Positions 45,545 to 57,003 of a stretch of 64,000 bases of DNA are shown here, one piece after another (position 1 is the stretch's first letter; each line of letters starts with the position of its first letter). The stretch lies in NCBI RefSeq assembly GCF_040869045.1, contig NC_090323.1, positions 153,656,426 to 153,720,425 on the forward strand, in the 5' to 3' direction. This DNA is from Eurosta solidaginis. Lineage: Eukaryota > Arthropoda > Insecta > Diptera > Tephritidae. A model generated the notes under the pieces. That model was given only the letters and a program-made list of their open reading frames with translations. It searched no databases and was not told the origin of the DNA. The position numbers and the translations under genes were made by a program.

Positions 45545-46978
45545 TTAGTTTAACGATTGAGTGGTCTTGGATATTTGCTCACCACCTTCTGCTCTGCGTT
45601 TACGACCACCCACATTGTTGGAGCTATTGGGACCGCTGCCGCAATGTCGTGCAATATGACCTGGGTTGCCGCACTTGAAACATTTAATAAATCCGGCATT
45701 TTTCTGGTGTGATCCCTTCAGTGCTTCCAAAATAGTGTCTACCCAATCTGGTCTTTCCACTTCTACACGATGAGCTTTGTATGCTGGTTTACTCAATAGT
45801 GAGGCCGTTTCCTGAGTCAATGCATGTGATACCGTTTCAGAAAATGTCAGCTTTGGGTTTGCGTATGTAGCTCGCTTCGTTTCAACGTCCCGTATGCCAT
45901 TTATGAAACTCTGGATTTTTACCCTTTCAGTGTATTCCACGGGTGCGTCCGCATTTGCAAGATGAGCCAATCTTTCAATGTCAGAAGCAAACTCCTGCAA
46001 GGTCTCGTTAGCTTTTTGGTAGCGGTTTTGCAATTCTATTTGAAATATCTGTTTCCTGTGTTCGCTTCCGTATCGCCGTTCTACAGCAGCCATCAATGCG
46101 TCATAACTGTTCCGTTCGTACTCTGGAATAGTCTGTAAGATTTCGGCAGCTGGTCCTTTCAATGCTACGAAGAGTGCAGCAACTTTATCTTCCACATTCC
46201 AGTTGTTCACTGCTGCGGTCTTCTCAAACTGTAGCTTAAAGACCTGGAAAGGAACAGAACCGTCAAAGGATGGTGTTTTTACCTTTGAATTATTCGCTGA
46301 AACTGCTGGATGATTTAATTGTAACTGCTCCATACGACCCTTCAAATCATCGACTTCTGCCTGAAATTGAGCGATTTTTGCATCCTGCGCTTCCAGCTTT
46401 GATGTTACCCTTGCTTCCTGTGCTTCTAATTGTGAAGACATTTGTGCCACCTGCAATGATAAGCGCTCCTCTTGTTCTTCCATCTTTGATGTTATGCGTG
46501 TCTCCTGCGATTCCAGTTGGGATGCCATATATGTCTTCTGTTCTTCCAATTGCGTTTCCATCTTGGATGTAATCTGTGTCGACATTTCTGACATTCGCGT
46601 TTCTTGTGCTTCAATCTTCGATGTTATCTGTGTCGACATTTCTGACATACGCGTTTCTTGTGCTTCAATCTTGGATGTTATGCGTGTCTCCTGCGATTCT
46701 AGTTGTGATGACATTGTCGATGTTTGAGCAGATATTGCAGCCAAAATCATGTTCAAGTCTGTGCTCGTAACTGTCTGCGATGTTTCGTTTTTCTCTTCAA
46801 CTTTTGTTACTTCCTCGCCATCAAGATGAAAGTCATACTTTTCCACATCAATTCCTTCCGCTTCCATTGCCTCTCGTAGCCGTGCCTGAAGTTCAAGTTT
46901 AACGCCGCTTGTATTCAATCCACGGCTCTCCAACTCCTTCTTTAGTTGCTAGATCTTCAATTCACTGAACTTTGCCAT
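45545..46978 (-). pseudogene. gag: Gypsy-2 gag with nonsense codon 10
   Basis: An ATG at 46976-46978 opens MAKFSELKI; codon 10 is TAG (46949-46951). After it the frame is open to the TAA at 45545-45547 (about 467 codons) with no further break. Just after the TAG, KKELESRGLNTSGVKLELQ resembles a SAP-type helix-turn-helix. Next is a coiled-coil with repeated (T/S)S(K/Q)(I/L)E(A/S)QETR units (about residues 75-190), a capsid-like region (FQVFKLQFEKTAAVNNW; LQEFASDIERLA) and one zinc knuckle CFKCGNPGHIARHC. The family role is packaging element RNA. Because of the TAG this copy may need read-through, an alternative start or help in trans. Confidence 0.85.
45548..45554 (-). promoter_or_regulatory. 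Candidate -1 frameshift site GTTAAAC at gag stop
   Basis: In gag phase the codons are G-TTA-AAC-TAA, i.e. an X-XXY-YYZ-like heptamer directly before the gag stop. Slipping back one base enters the open pol frame. GTTAAAC is a known slippery sequence in some viruses. A GGGGC/GCCCC pairing 10-50 nt downstream could add structure; this is untested. Confidence 0.6.
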
Positions 46979-47009
46979 GTCGTTGTTGTCCTCTGGAATT
47001 TATTCAACA

Positions 47010-47027
47010 ATTCCTCTTCTGACACCA
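47010..47027 (-). promoter_or_regulatory. Gypsy-2 primer binding site, tRNA-Leu type
   Basis: TGGTGTCAGAAGAGGAAT on the minus strand, two bases after the 5' LTR end. It resembles the complement of a tRNA-Leu 3' end with one or two mismatches from memory. Confidence 0.7.
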
Positions 47028-47029
47028 AT

Positions 47030-47700
47030 TGTAACGATTTTTACTTGCAAATCCTCTTATTTGCCCTTTTGCTAGGATCGTATCGCTAAACTGTTGAATA
47101 AATAACTCCAATATTGAATAACGGAAAAATGGCCTTTATTAAAATACTTCACAATAACACTCAAACTGTGCAACGAATAGCTTAATAACCAAACTGATAT
47201 CTTAAAGGAAACTGACTTTCAAAATAATAGTGCTATTGCTCGCTAGATATCGTCTTACTCGTAACTGCTTGACAATTCAAATCAAACTGAATTACTTCTT
47301 ACTCGCCTGCATCGATTTTATAGTTTACGCTGCATACTTCTAGGCTCTTCGATTTCCAGAAGTTACTAGTTGTTTCGGCTACAAAATCGCCAGCCACAAC
47401 TACGTGCACAAATTATTGCTCTCTCTTGTGACAACTCAGATAAGGTATATGCATGTGTTTGTAGTTTACAGTCTCCCGCACACACATAAGCGTATAAGTA
47501 AATTCATCGGTGTGTGACATCTCATCTCTCGCTGCCTTGTATGTAAATGTTGCTCGTCGGAATGTGTACATATGTGTAGACGCAATTATTGATTCGTTTA
47601 TGTAGATACATAATGATTGAATTATTGATGTGCATTCACGTCACTGCTTAGATCGGCTTAGAGCTGGCAGCACTCCTTAGTTTTGCTAATATTCGTAACA
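47030..47700 (-). repeat. Gypsy-2 5' LTR (promoter LTR)
   Basis: 671 bp with TG...CA ends. It keeps TATAAAA on the minus strand at 47316-47322, a likely Pol II promoter element, and an AATAAA downstream of it. Confidence 0.9.
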
Positions 47701-48328
47701 ATATATAATACCACAAACAGTTATCCTTCCAAGATTCCAAGGGCTTTTGATTTCGCCCTGCAAAACTCTTTCATTTTCTTCTACTTAATATGGTAGGTGT
47801 CGCACCCATTTTACAAAGTTGTTTTCTAAAGTTATATTTTGCGTCAATAGACCAATACAATTACCATGTTTCACACCTTTTTTCGTATTTGGTATATTAT
47901 TATGGTATTTTTTCATTTTTAGTAATTTTCGATATCGAAAAATTGGGCGTGGTAATAGTCGGATTTCGGCCATTTTTTACACCAATATAAAGTGAGTTCA
48001 GATAAGTATTTGAACTGAGTTTAGTATAGATAGATATATCGATTTTTGCTCAAGTTATCATGTTAACGGCCGAGCGGAAGGACAAGCGGTCGACTGTGTA
48101 TAAAAACTGGGCGTGGCTTCAACCGATTTCGCCCTTTTTCGCAGAAAACAGTTATCGTCCTAGAATCTAAGCCTCTACCAAATTTCAAACAAATTAAATG
48201 AAAAAGGGCGGAGCCACGCCCATTTTGAAAATTTCTTTTATTTTTGTATTTTGTTGCACCATATCATTACTGGAGTTGAATGTTGACACAATTTACTTAT
48301 ATACTTATATACTGTAAAGTTATTATTA

Positions 48329-49631
48329 TTATACCTTTCATGAAAATGAAATGGTATATTAATTTCGTCACGAAACCGAAAATTGTAAGTCCTTAAAGGA
48401 AAATAGATAGACCCACCATTAAGTATACCGAAATAATCAAGTTGAAGAGCTGAGTTGATTTAGCCATGTCCGTCTGTCCGTCTGTCCGTCTGTCTGTTTG
48501 TATGCAAACTAGTCCCTCATTTTTGAGATATCTTGATAAAATTTGGTGAGCGGGTGTATTTGGGTGTCCGATTAGACATTTGTCGGAACCGACCGGATCG
48601 GACCACTATAGCATATTTCCTCCATACAATCGATTTTTCAGAAAAAGAGGATTTTTGTAATATCTTACCCAATTTAACAGATTGAAGCTTCAAGCTTCAC
48701 CATATACTTTCGTATATTGCACATATTGTTGCCTGAAAAAATTGATGAGATCGGTCGTATATATAGTATATATCCCCCACAACCGATTGTTCAGATAAGG
48801 AACTTTTCGTAATTACTGCCTTAATCGAAGAGCTAGAGGCTTCAAATTTCAACGAATGCTTACGTATATAGCATATATTGTTGTCTGAAAAAATCATAAA
48901 GATCGGTGGTATATATAGTATATATATGGTGGTATATATAGTATATATATAGTATATATATATATTTTTTCGCAAATTTTAGCCCCATTTTAACAGCTAG
49001 AAGCTTCAAATTTCACCGAATACTTAAGTATATAGCATATATTGTTGTCTGAAAAAATCATAGAGATCGGTTGTATATATAGTATATATCTCATACAACC
49101 GATTGTTCAGATAAGAAACTTTTCGCAATTTCTACCCCATTTTAAGAGCTATAAGCTTCAAATTTCACCAAATGCTTACGTATATAGCATATATTGTTGT
49201 TTGAAAAAATCATAGAGATCGGTTGTATATATATTATATACCCCATATAAACTGTATTTTTTTGCCCCTTTTTACGGCTAGAAGCTTCAAATTCTTCAAA
49301 TTTCATCAAATAGTTACGTTTACGTCATATATTGTTGAAATACGTGATTCGTAGTCAAAATTTTTACACGCAGACCACAAAAAACCTGAAACTTTGCATC
49401 CTCACACAAAGTACCTACCTATTTTTTATTTTTTATTTATCTTAAAAATCGTTTATTTTATATTTATCTTAAAATTCGTTTAGTTATGTAGATCTGTTCA
49501 TTATATCTTTCTTATCTTATACATCCGATTATTCGGAGATTACGAACGGCATAAGATTATTGTTCAGCCGCATTCATAAAAGGTATGAAGTATTCGGCAC
49601 AGCCGAAGACAGTCCCGTCCTTACTTGTTTT
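48329..49631 (+). repeat. Dispersed repeat B (copy 2) inside repeat A
   Basis: It begins with ATACCTTTCATGAAAATG and ends GACAGTCCCGTCCTTACTTG, as in copy 1 (5151-5945), but is longer because it has about four internal units around TGTATATATAGTATATAT...GCATATATTGTTG. It interrupts the A sequence between CTGTAAAG and AAAATTTTACTTT, which are close together in the reversed A copy near 60140-60170. Non-coding. Confidence 0.8.
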
Positions 49632-50920
49632 CTTTTAAAATTTTACTTTAAAAAATTTTTTTTTTTAAATGTGGGCGTGGCCGTTCTCCGATTTTGCTAA
49701 TTTTTATTAAGCATACATATAGTAATAAGAGTAACGTTCCTGCCAAATTTCATCATGATATCTTCAACGACTGCCAAATTACAGCTTGCAAAACTTCTAA
49801 ATTACCTTCTATTAAAAGTGGGCGGTGCCACGCCCATTGTCCAAAATTTTACTAGTTTATTCTCCGTCTTAAGTTCAACTCACCTACCACGTTTCATCGC
49901 TTTATCCGTATTTGCTAATGAATTATCGCACTTTTTCGATTTTTCGAAATTTTCGATATCGAAAAAGTGGGCGTGGTTATTGTCCGATATCGTTCATTTT
50001 AAATAGCAATCTGAGATGAGTGCCCGGGAACCTACATACCAAATTTCATCAAGATACCTCATTTACTCAAGTTATCATGTTAACGGACGGACGGACGGAC
50101 ATGGCTCAATCGAATTTTTTTTCGATACTGATGATTTTGATATATGGAAATCTATATCTATCTCGATTCCTTTATACCTGTACAACCAACCGTTATCCAG
50201 TCAAAGTTAATATACTCTGTGAGCTCTGCTCAACTGAGTATAAAAAGAAATACTAAAATGTGTGTTAGTTGGTCGCTGGTGTTTGAAGAGATGCATCGGT
50301 CGATTTTGTTCAAACTTTCACACAAGTTGCGTAAACCTCGACTTGCAGGGTCTCGAGATATAGGCCGAAACGTGGACCCGAGTACCCCTAGAATGTGTTT
50401 ATTGAATATGGATAACAAATGAAAGCTGTTGATGGGTGATATAGTAGAGGGTTATTTCTAAACCCCTGGGTGACTAGGGTCTCGAAATATAGGTCAAAAC
50501 TTGGGCCAGTGAATGCAGACAGTGTTTATACAATATGGATATCAAATGAAAGCTGTTGATGAGTGCTTTAGTACAGAGTAATATATTATCCAGAGACGGA
50601 CTGGGACTGAGACTCGGAGTGGGGCTGGGACTGGGACTTTGACTGGAATAAAATACATACCACCTTCTGGGACAGGCAATAAGGTATGCAGAAGAATGAC
50701 AAGGAATTTAGAGAAGCGAAAAGAGAGAAGGAGATTGAGAAAGAGATAGAATGAGACGAAGATGGAGATAGATGAAGCGAAAAAGACGGAGGGAGGAGTG
50801 AATCAAAGGATTAGGAAAATGTAAGGAGGGGACGAGGGCAGAGTCAGACGGAAAAACCTTATTAAAATGTATGCAGATAGGCCAAATATAGGGCAGGACA
50901 ACGTCTGCCGGGTCTTCTAG

Positions 50921-51119
50921 TTGACTATAAAATCACACTCATCAAGCAAAACGTACTAGATTTTTGACGCCATTAGTCATTCAATAAAGCAATAATGAGA
51001 TAATTAGGAATTTTTTTTTTTGTATGGAAGATTGAGCTCTTATTGAGCTTTAATGTAAAAACTTGCTAATTATTTCATTAAAGCTCTGTGTGAGATAGGT
51101 ATTACAATCTTAGACTAAC
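50921..51119. other. No gene seen
   Basis: Short AT-rich spacer between the Helitron end and an N1 remnant, with inverted AATGAGATAATTAG/CTAATTATTTCATT-like text. Confidence 0.4.
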
Positions 51120-51375
51120 AAAGCTACCCTTATCATTAAAAATAAAGGACTGTAGTCTCGTGATGGGTATTCAAACAGGACACTGCCATCTAGCTGTACA
51201 TGCTTTTAAATTACGCCTAGTTAGTGATTGTAGATGTAAGAAGTGCAGTTTGTCATCGTGCATTGCGTACTTTCTAAGTTTGTTCGTTAAATAATTTTCT
51301 GGTAATACTATGCCTTCATTCAGTCTATGTGAGGTCCTCAAGGGCCAGCGAGTTCAAACTAACCTAACTCAAGCA
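51120..51375 (+). mobile_element. N1 retroelement 3' end remnant
   Basis: Translation gives TGHCHLAVHAFKLRLVSDCRCKKC, the zinc-knuckle approach of N1, then the shared 3' UTR (CAGTCTATGTGAGGTCCTCA) and an ACTAACCTAACT end. Same end as 1070-1885. Confidence 0.65.
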
Positions 51376-51773
51376 GGCGAAGAATTTTTAGCTTCTACAT
51401 TCTACTGGGTATATGAACATAAAACAAGTGAAACAAAAAAGAAGAAACCAGCACACGTGCCCTCGTGTTGCGCATGTTAATTTATATTACAGACTAAACA
51501 GTAGTGCACTCAACTGCAGAAATTTTGATTCGGGAATTTAAACCTCTAACTGACAAGGGATGACATGGAGAGGTCGACTTTCACCTGACACAAATATCAA
51601 CCAAATTTCTACTTACGTAAGAATCTTGATATATGGCTGCCTTCACCGTAGAAATAAAGATGACGCACGTCGTACTGTCGCTCCAATGGGCCTTGAAACG
51701 AACAACAACAATGGAGAGTCTCGCAGAGAGGGTTACAAATCCTCCGCGAATAAAACGAATCTATAAATTTTCG
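51376..51773. other. No gene seen
   Basis: No recognisable feature. Confidence 0.4.
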
Positions 51774-52040
51774 ATAACATGTCGATAACAAATTGGTGAT
51801 AATACGATATCTTTTCGTAAGCATACTGATAACTCTTTAATAATGTATCGATAAATAATCGATAGGTCTTTGAAAAATATCTATAAATCGATATCAAATA
51901 TATAACACATCGATAGCAAATCAAAAACTCGACGTTTTTATCTCGTCGATAAATCACCTATGTACGATAAGAAATAGTTAACACGCCAATACGACGTCGA
52001 TAGCCAACTGATAGCTCATCAATAAAAAGCCTCTATAATA
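51774..52040. repeat. Cluster of CGATA/TGATA motifs
   Basis: About thirteen CGATA or TGATA motifs in some 270 bp, spaced roughly 15-25 bp. One of them, near 51846-51853, is a TATCGATA palindrome (the fly DRE motif). It may be a decayed minisatellite or subterminal repeats of a DNA transposon. Confidence 0.6.
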
Positions 52041-52476
52041 TGGATAACAAATTTACTGTTGCCGCTTACGGTTTCGGCCTCGCCTCTTACTTCTTTCTCC
52101 TCCTTTCCTTGAAGGCTAACACAAATCTTAAAAGAGGTGATAGTACGCCGCTTTACAATATAACCCACTTACATTTCTCTGGGTTGTAGCACATCAGCAC
52201 TCTGCGTAATTTACCAGCAAACACTTCGCGCCAGAGACGAAACATATTTGTGTTTGCATTTCTACTTTTGTAGATTTTTATGATTTTAGCAAAGCACAAA
52301 CTTTCTTCTTCCTCCAGCAACCACCTAAAAATGTTCGTAAAAATTTTAAGCGCTCAATTACCGACTTTGTCAGGTTTATGTTTATGTGGCCCCAAAAAAA
52401 AAAAAAACTAACAATAAATTTGATGAAATGTTGCTGACGAGTATCGACGGCATTGAGATTCAGGCGAAGTTATGTT
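52041..52476. other. No gene seen
   Basis: Contains an A13 run near 52395. The short frames have no recognisable motif. Confidence 0.4.
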
Positions 52477-52805
52477 GGCGGCCACCGTGTTGTGGTGGTA
52501 GCGTGCTCCTCCTACCAAACGGAAGATCGTGGGTTCAACTCCCGGCCAAATCAACATCGAAAATTTAGAAAAAAGTTTTTCTAACCGGGGTCCCTTCTCG
52601 GAAGTGTTTGGCAAACACTCCGAGTGTAGTTCTGCCATGAAAAGTTTCTCAGTGAAAATTCATCTGTCTTGCAGATGCCGTTCGGAGTCGGCGTAAAACG
52701 TCTAGGTCCCATCCCGCTAATTTGTAGGAATAATTAAAAGGAGCACGACGCAAATTGGAAGAGAAGCTCGGCCTAAAATCTCTTCGGAGGGTATCGCGTC
52801 TTGCA
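52477..52805 (+). mobile_element. S1 SINE, near full-length
   Basis: Best-preserved S1 copy: head GGCGGCCACCGTGTTG, TGGTAGCGTGCTCC (A-box region), GGTTCAACTCC at 52532-52542 (B box), body with CTCGGAAGTGTTTGGCAAAC and GAGCACGACGCAAATTGG, end GTATCGCGTCTTGCA. Confidence 0.85.
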
Positions 52806-54261
52806 TACGTTCATATGTTAGCATGAGATAACTCTGTGTGATATGCCAAAAATACACACAATCGCACAACAACAACAATGCAAACTTTTTACCACAGATC
52901 AACAATGTTGCTGCCAAGTTAACGTTAAAAATTGATGTCATCACACTCCCCTAACAAAAAAAAAAAAAAAAAAAACAATAAAACGAAAGTCATATAAAAT
53001 TACAACAAGGGAATTATTGATATTTTAGCATATTCGTCACTTTAACTGAATATTTTAAACAGAGAATTTTCTTTTATCGTCGACCAGAAGTGAACTTTTA
53101 GTTTCTGCCTTTGGCTCTGTTATCATCGTTGTCATTAACTTACTGTATAGCATGGAGTTTTTATGCTACGTTCATTTACTGTTACTGTAACGACATTTGT
53201 ATATGTGTGTGCCATGTGGAGTTAGGCAACATAAGGTTAATTTACTCTATTGCGAATTTTGGGCTGTATTTTGTTGCTAGCAGCTTTCATGAACAAGTAC
53301 AGTACATTCCATGTACATAACGTACCGTATATTGCGTACCTTACAACGAAATAGAATGCAGTACAGTGAAATGGGTGCGGTTATAGTGGTGGCTTTAAAA
53401 ATTTTATTGTAAAACAATGGAAAGAGTAACCTCACAAACCCAGGGTAATGCAATAAGTCAATCGGGTTTTCCAAAATCTTCTCCCAAGGACCAAAGGCGT
53501 CACCTCCGCAAGCACTACGAAGAAATCCGGCACACAAGAATTTAGCCGTTTGAGTCAAATGAGCATTAACAAGCCCTCAGCTTCATCCACGAAGAGTCGA
53601 CAAAGTCAAATGCTGATAAATTCTTGACGAACTCTGCTCTGACATAACTTAGATCTGGAAACTGCAATAGGTTAAAATCTCAGAACGAAAAATGAAACTG
53701 AAGATGGCACATCGACGAAATCGCTTTTTCTCCAAACCATATTTGACAAGGGATGACAAAATATTGCTGAAATGTACATCAATTATCTGCACTTTCGGAA
53801 AATGACCCAAAAAAAATAAATCAATTAGCCCTTACTTAAACAGAATCAACCTCGCAAAGTATGCTCTGCATGTACTGTGTCTCCACATGACACCAACCAT
53901 CTCTTCAATTGCAATGTGAAACCAACGTCTCTAAACTTCACGTCACTTTCGGTCCAACCCTTTTGGAACTGCAAGTTTCCTTGAACTTTTGTTCGAGGAT
54001 ATCGATGACAATTTTTGATTGATCGCACCTACTGGATGAGGCGGAGAAGAAGAAGGAAAGATAGCATAAGGTTCACCAACAATTAATAATGAATTTATTG
54101 AAAAAATTTCTGAAGAAGAACGGATTTCTCAAAATTTAAGGGCGCTAAAGTTTTAGGTACACAAAAAAAATTAAGTTTAGTTTTAAGTCTTTTCGGAGTG
54201 ATATCAGAACAAATTCTGGAGCCAACGCTGTCGGTAGTTGTAATGGCAGATGTGAGCAGCA
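52806..54261. other. No gene seen; A20 run
   Basis: A20 at 52956-52975. The several short frames on both strands have no recognisable domain. Confidence 0.4.
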
Positions 54262-54340
54262 AGCCGCGGTGATTCGGGTGTAGCATAATCCGCATTCCAC
54301 ATGGAACGTGCTGGGTTCAAGTTCTGTCCAAACCAACATT
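54262..54340 (+). mobile_element. SINE head fragment (S1-like)
   Basis: GCCGCGGTGATTCGGGTG, then GGTTCAAGTTC (B-box-like) and CAAACCAACATTC, matching the first 80 bp of S1 with many changes. Confidence 0.5.
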
Positions 54341-55739
54341 CAGTTTCTTTCTTTTTGAGTATAATTAAATTTTTTTTAGATTAGTACTTCTTTGGGATGA
54401 GCCAACCATATAATTGAACCATGGGTTTCTATATAAAGCCACACCAAAAAGTGCAGTTTTGACACCAAAAATTGTTTGTATTAAATTTTATTAAAAAAAA
54501 TTATAATACAAAAAATACATATTTCAACAAAACTACTTTCAAGTTTGGTTTACTAGGGAAAAATATTAATATTTCTTGAGCGTTTTCTTGTTATCTGAAT
54601 ACCGCGCTTACGGAAGGAGAATTTTTAACCGTAAACTTTCTTTGGAATTATTTCGGGAGACATCGCCCAACATACCAACCAAGGCCAGACAAATAAACTA
54701 CTTTTTGTCTAAATAATTTGACGTACCGCCAAAACTACACTTTTCGAGATGATTCTTGTTCGAAATCTCTCACTTCGCAGTGCTTTCAAAAGATATGTTT
54801 AACATCGCGATGACCTTTTAAATGGCAACGGCATTCTGGATCCATACATTACCGCTTCCGGATGAAGTGTACGTATTTTAAGCGGAAGTATTTGCTACAC
54901 ACCAAATAGCGTTTCAGTGTTGACGTAATTCCCTTCCCTGGTTAGGTTAGAAAGTTTAGTGCCAACAATTCAAAGGACGACCGATTGTGTTGATAGGTCT
55001 AAGCGAGGTTACGCAAAGACCTCAGCTTGCTCGGCTATTTCTGACCTCGGAACTTGAAATGGATCCTACAAATAAATATTCAAAACAATTAAGTGGCGTT
55101 AAGTGACTCCTAATAACTCTTGAGGAGGTTTCGTTTGAGGTGACGTTTATCAAATAGTTATACCTGTCATATATAGAGATGATAAGAAGTCCAAGAGCAC
55201 GCTGGTTCAGTGTTCAATAGGCCGTTCGGAAGGAAAGGTGAGACCTGCTGTTTAGTTAAGGAAATAAATGCACTTATTGATACTGTGCGAATGGGAAGAG
55301 CTTATTGCTTCCTGCTATATTTCTCATTGTCATAAGAAATTATTTGCAAATTTATTATCTTTTTAATGTCGTCCGGGTTCAGTTTATTCTTATTTAAATA
55401 AACAAATTTTTATAGCCATTTGTTGCTGTGTTTATTGCATTTATTTCAATTTTAACTCAATCTTTTATAAGTCTGCGACTTTGTATATCTGATGCTTTAA
55501 TACACTGTAAGAAAAAAACTGTTAAAATCAATCCAACTAAGAGTCAATTCAACCGATATTTTTTTTTTAATTTTTTATCCTTGCTATTGAACAACTTCGC
55601 AAGAATGTCTGATTTTAAATTAACTGTTTACAGTCAAATCAACAAAAAAAAGTTCAACAAATGTAAGCCACAGTTCTGTTAAAAATTAAAAAATAAAAAC
55701 GTAAAAAACTTATTTCTCAAGATTTTGATGTTGGTTTTT
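54341..55739. other. No gene seen; AT-rich
   Basis: Nothing recognisable. The 84-codon frame at 55428-55682 is AT-rich and lacks any motif. Confidence 0.4.
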
Positions 55740-55795
55740 GCAGGCTTTTAGTAGGCATATCACGCTATCATCACACCACAGCGGCCGCCTGGCTC
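55740..55795 (-). mobile_element. SINE head fragment (S1-like)
   Basis: Minus strand GGCGGCCGCTGTGGTGTGATGATAGCGTGATATGCC matches the S1 head. It is cut off before the B box. Confidence 0.5.
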
Positions 55796-55974
55796 TGGAG
55801 TGTTAACTAACAATTATTAATGCCACCCTAAAAATCCCCACAAAAATAGAACAGTGACTGTTAATATTACAGAGATTTATGTGGCATGATAGTTATAAGA
55901 AGAATGTAGTGAGCGCCATGAGTGTAAGTTTAAATTTAATTTCAAATTAGCTGATGCATTTGTATAATATTGAC

Positions 55975-56300
55975 AGTTGTTCGCTGTTGAAATGACCAAT
56001 GAAATCAGTTCTTTCAACAACAAAAAAATAATAGTTAGATTTATTGATAATCTGTAATTTTTACAGAATACTGTTAACTTGAGAGCAATAGTTTAAATGA
56101 TCACACAAATTTGTCCTCTTAACAAAAACTTCGTTGATTTATTTTAGCAGCAAAATCACTAAGATTGATTGAAGATCTGTCATTTTTACAGAATATTGTT
56201 ATCTTGAAATTGTCTTCTGTTGAAATGACTATACGAATTTGTCCTTTTGATAAAAGTATTACGTTGAACCCACAATAATGCAATCAATTTAACTGAATAA
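55975..56300. repeat. Diverged ~120-bp tandem repeats
   Basis: TCTGTAATTTTTACAGAATACTGTTAACTT (from about 56050) returns as TCTGTCATTTTTACAGAATATTGTTATCTT about 126 bp later. CTGTTGAAATGAC recurs at about 55983 and 56217. About two and a half units. Each contains a short inverted repeat around ATTTTTACAGAAT. Confidence 0.6.
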
Positions 56301-56934
56301 TTGCTAATTTAAAAAACAACGATTTGTTGATTTAACCAGCTTCATTTCTTTTGCTGTATCTTTTCACATATGTATGTGAGTATGACTCTGCTGTATGAAT
56401 ATAACTCTTTTTTTATTTGCTTACAAAAACGCTTCTCATAACTCTGCTCCATATCACCCAAGGGCCTTTGACTCGTTCGCTTATCTACGAAAATTCAATC
56501 GAAATCATTGGTATTTCACGCAATAAAAATTATTAATTTCACCTTTGGGAGAAATACACTCGTGCGTTCAACAAGGTCTAGCATGTTTTTGTGAGTGAGT
56601 TTGGTTGTGCGAATACTGCAGAATGCTCCGTTGGTAATTTTTGTTCAGTGGTAGCAACATTTCTGGGCAGTTATCAACTTATATGAGAACACAAGTCTGC
56701 AATGAACTGTTTACAAGAACAATAAGCATAAATTTTGTTTCTTGGTTTGTTAATTCACATTATAATAGAGTGGCCATGTGGAATTGTGCCTTAAATTAGT
56801 CAATAACAAAGTCATTTAGGACGGGCATTGTAATGAGTAAAGCGTTATCTTTTCCGGGACAGTAGAGTCAAGTATCTGGAACGGTCCAGATCGAGATATA
56901 TAAAAACACAAAAAGTGTGAGTTTCCAAGAAGTG
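56301..56934. other. No gene seen
   Basis: AT-rich with no recognisable feature. Confidence 0.4.
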
Positions 56935-57003
56935 CCGGGACTTCAACCCCGGGCGATAGGTGTCAAAGGCGCATCACGCTACCACCATACCACAGCACCT
57001 TGA
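56935..57003 (-). mobile_element. tRNA-like SINE head (S1-related)
   Basis: Minus strand AGGTGCTGTGGTATGGTGGTAGCGTGATGCGCC, followed by GGGGTTGAAGTCCCGG: an A-box region and a B-box-like stretch as in S1. No S1 body follows. Confidence 0.5.

Larger units (their letters stand above)
41267..47700 (-). mobile_element. Gypsy-2: young Ty3/Gypsy LTR retrotransposon
   Basis: 6434 bp with 671-bp LTRs that differ at about two positions by eye. Flanked by ATAT at 41263-41266 and 47701-47704. It has a tRNA-Leu-like primer site, a gag with one nonsense codon, and a full-length pol in -1 frame. No env. The reversed copy of repeat A shows the pre-insertion sequence near 60796-60802. The same LTR family left the solo LTR at 25348-26048, also in ATAT. 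Confidence 0.95.
39943..50246 (+). repeat. Dispersed repeat A, copy interrupted by Gypsy-2 and repeat B
   Basis: It starts AACAAGTAAGGAAAGC...CATACTCAGTTGAGAGCT and ends GAGCTCTGCTCAACTGAGTATAAAAA, so the ends carry the inverted motif ATACTCAGTTGAG. Removing Gypsy-2 (41267-47704) and repeat B (48329-49631) leaves about 2.56 kb, close to the 2.43-kb reversed copy at 59521-61948. The latter is continuous across both insertion points. No coding region. Class unknown. Confidence 0.85.
39402..50920 (+). mobile_element. Probable Helitron (non-autonomous), holding nested insertions
   Basis: The 5' side starts with TC (39402-39403, after an A) followed by TTAATATATAAGAAACACG and a GATGGACTCCTAAACTACTGAACCG stretch, which I associate with insect Helitrons. 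The 3' side ends CTAG (50917-50920, before a T). It is preceded by a hairpin GGCAG(50892-50896)/CTGCC(50905-50909), 8 nt before the CTAG. That is the Helitron end layout with A^T insertion. No Rep-helicase is seen. Two units of about 129 bp at 50340-50590 and a GGGACT-rich stretch at 50596-50650 belong to it. That both ends belong to one element is inferred. Confidence 0.5.

Noticed and set aside
54940..55060. Retroelement 3' end beginning GGTTAGGTTAG
   Set aside because: Only a short similarity to the ACCTAACC ends; no coding or UTR match to N1 or the LOA-like element.
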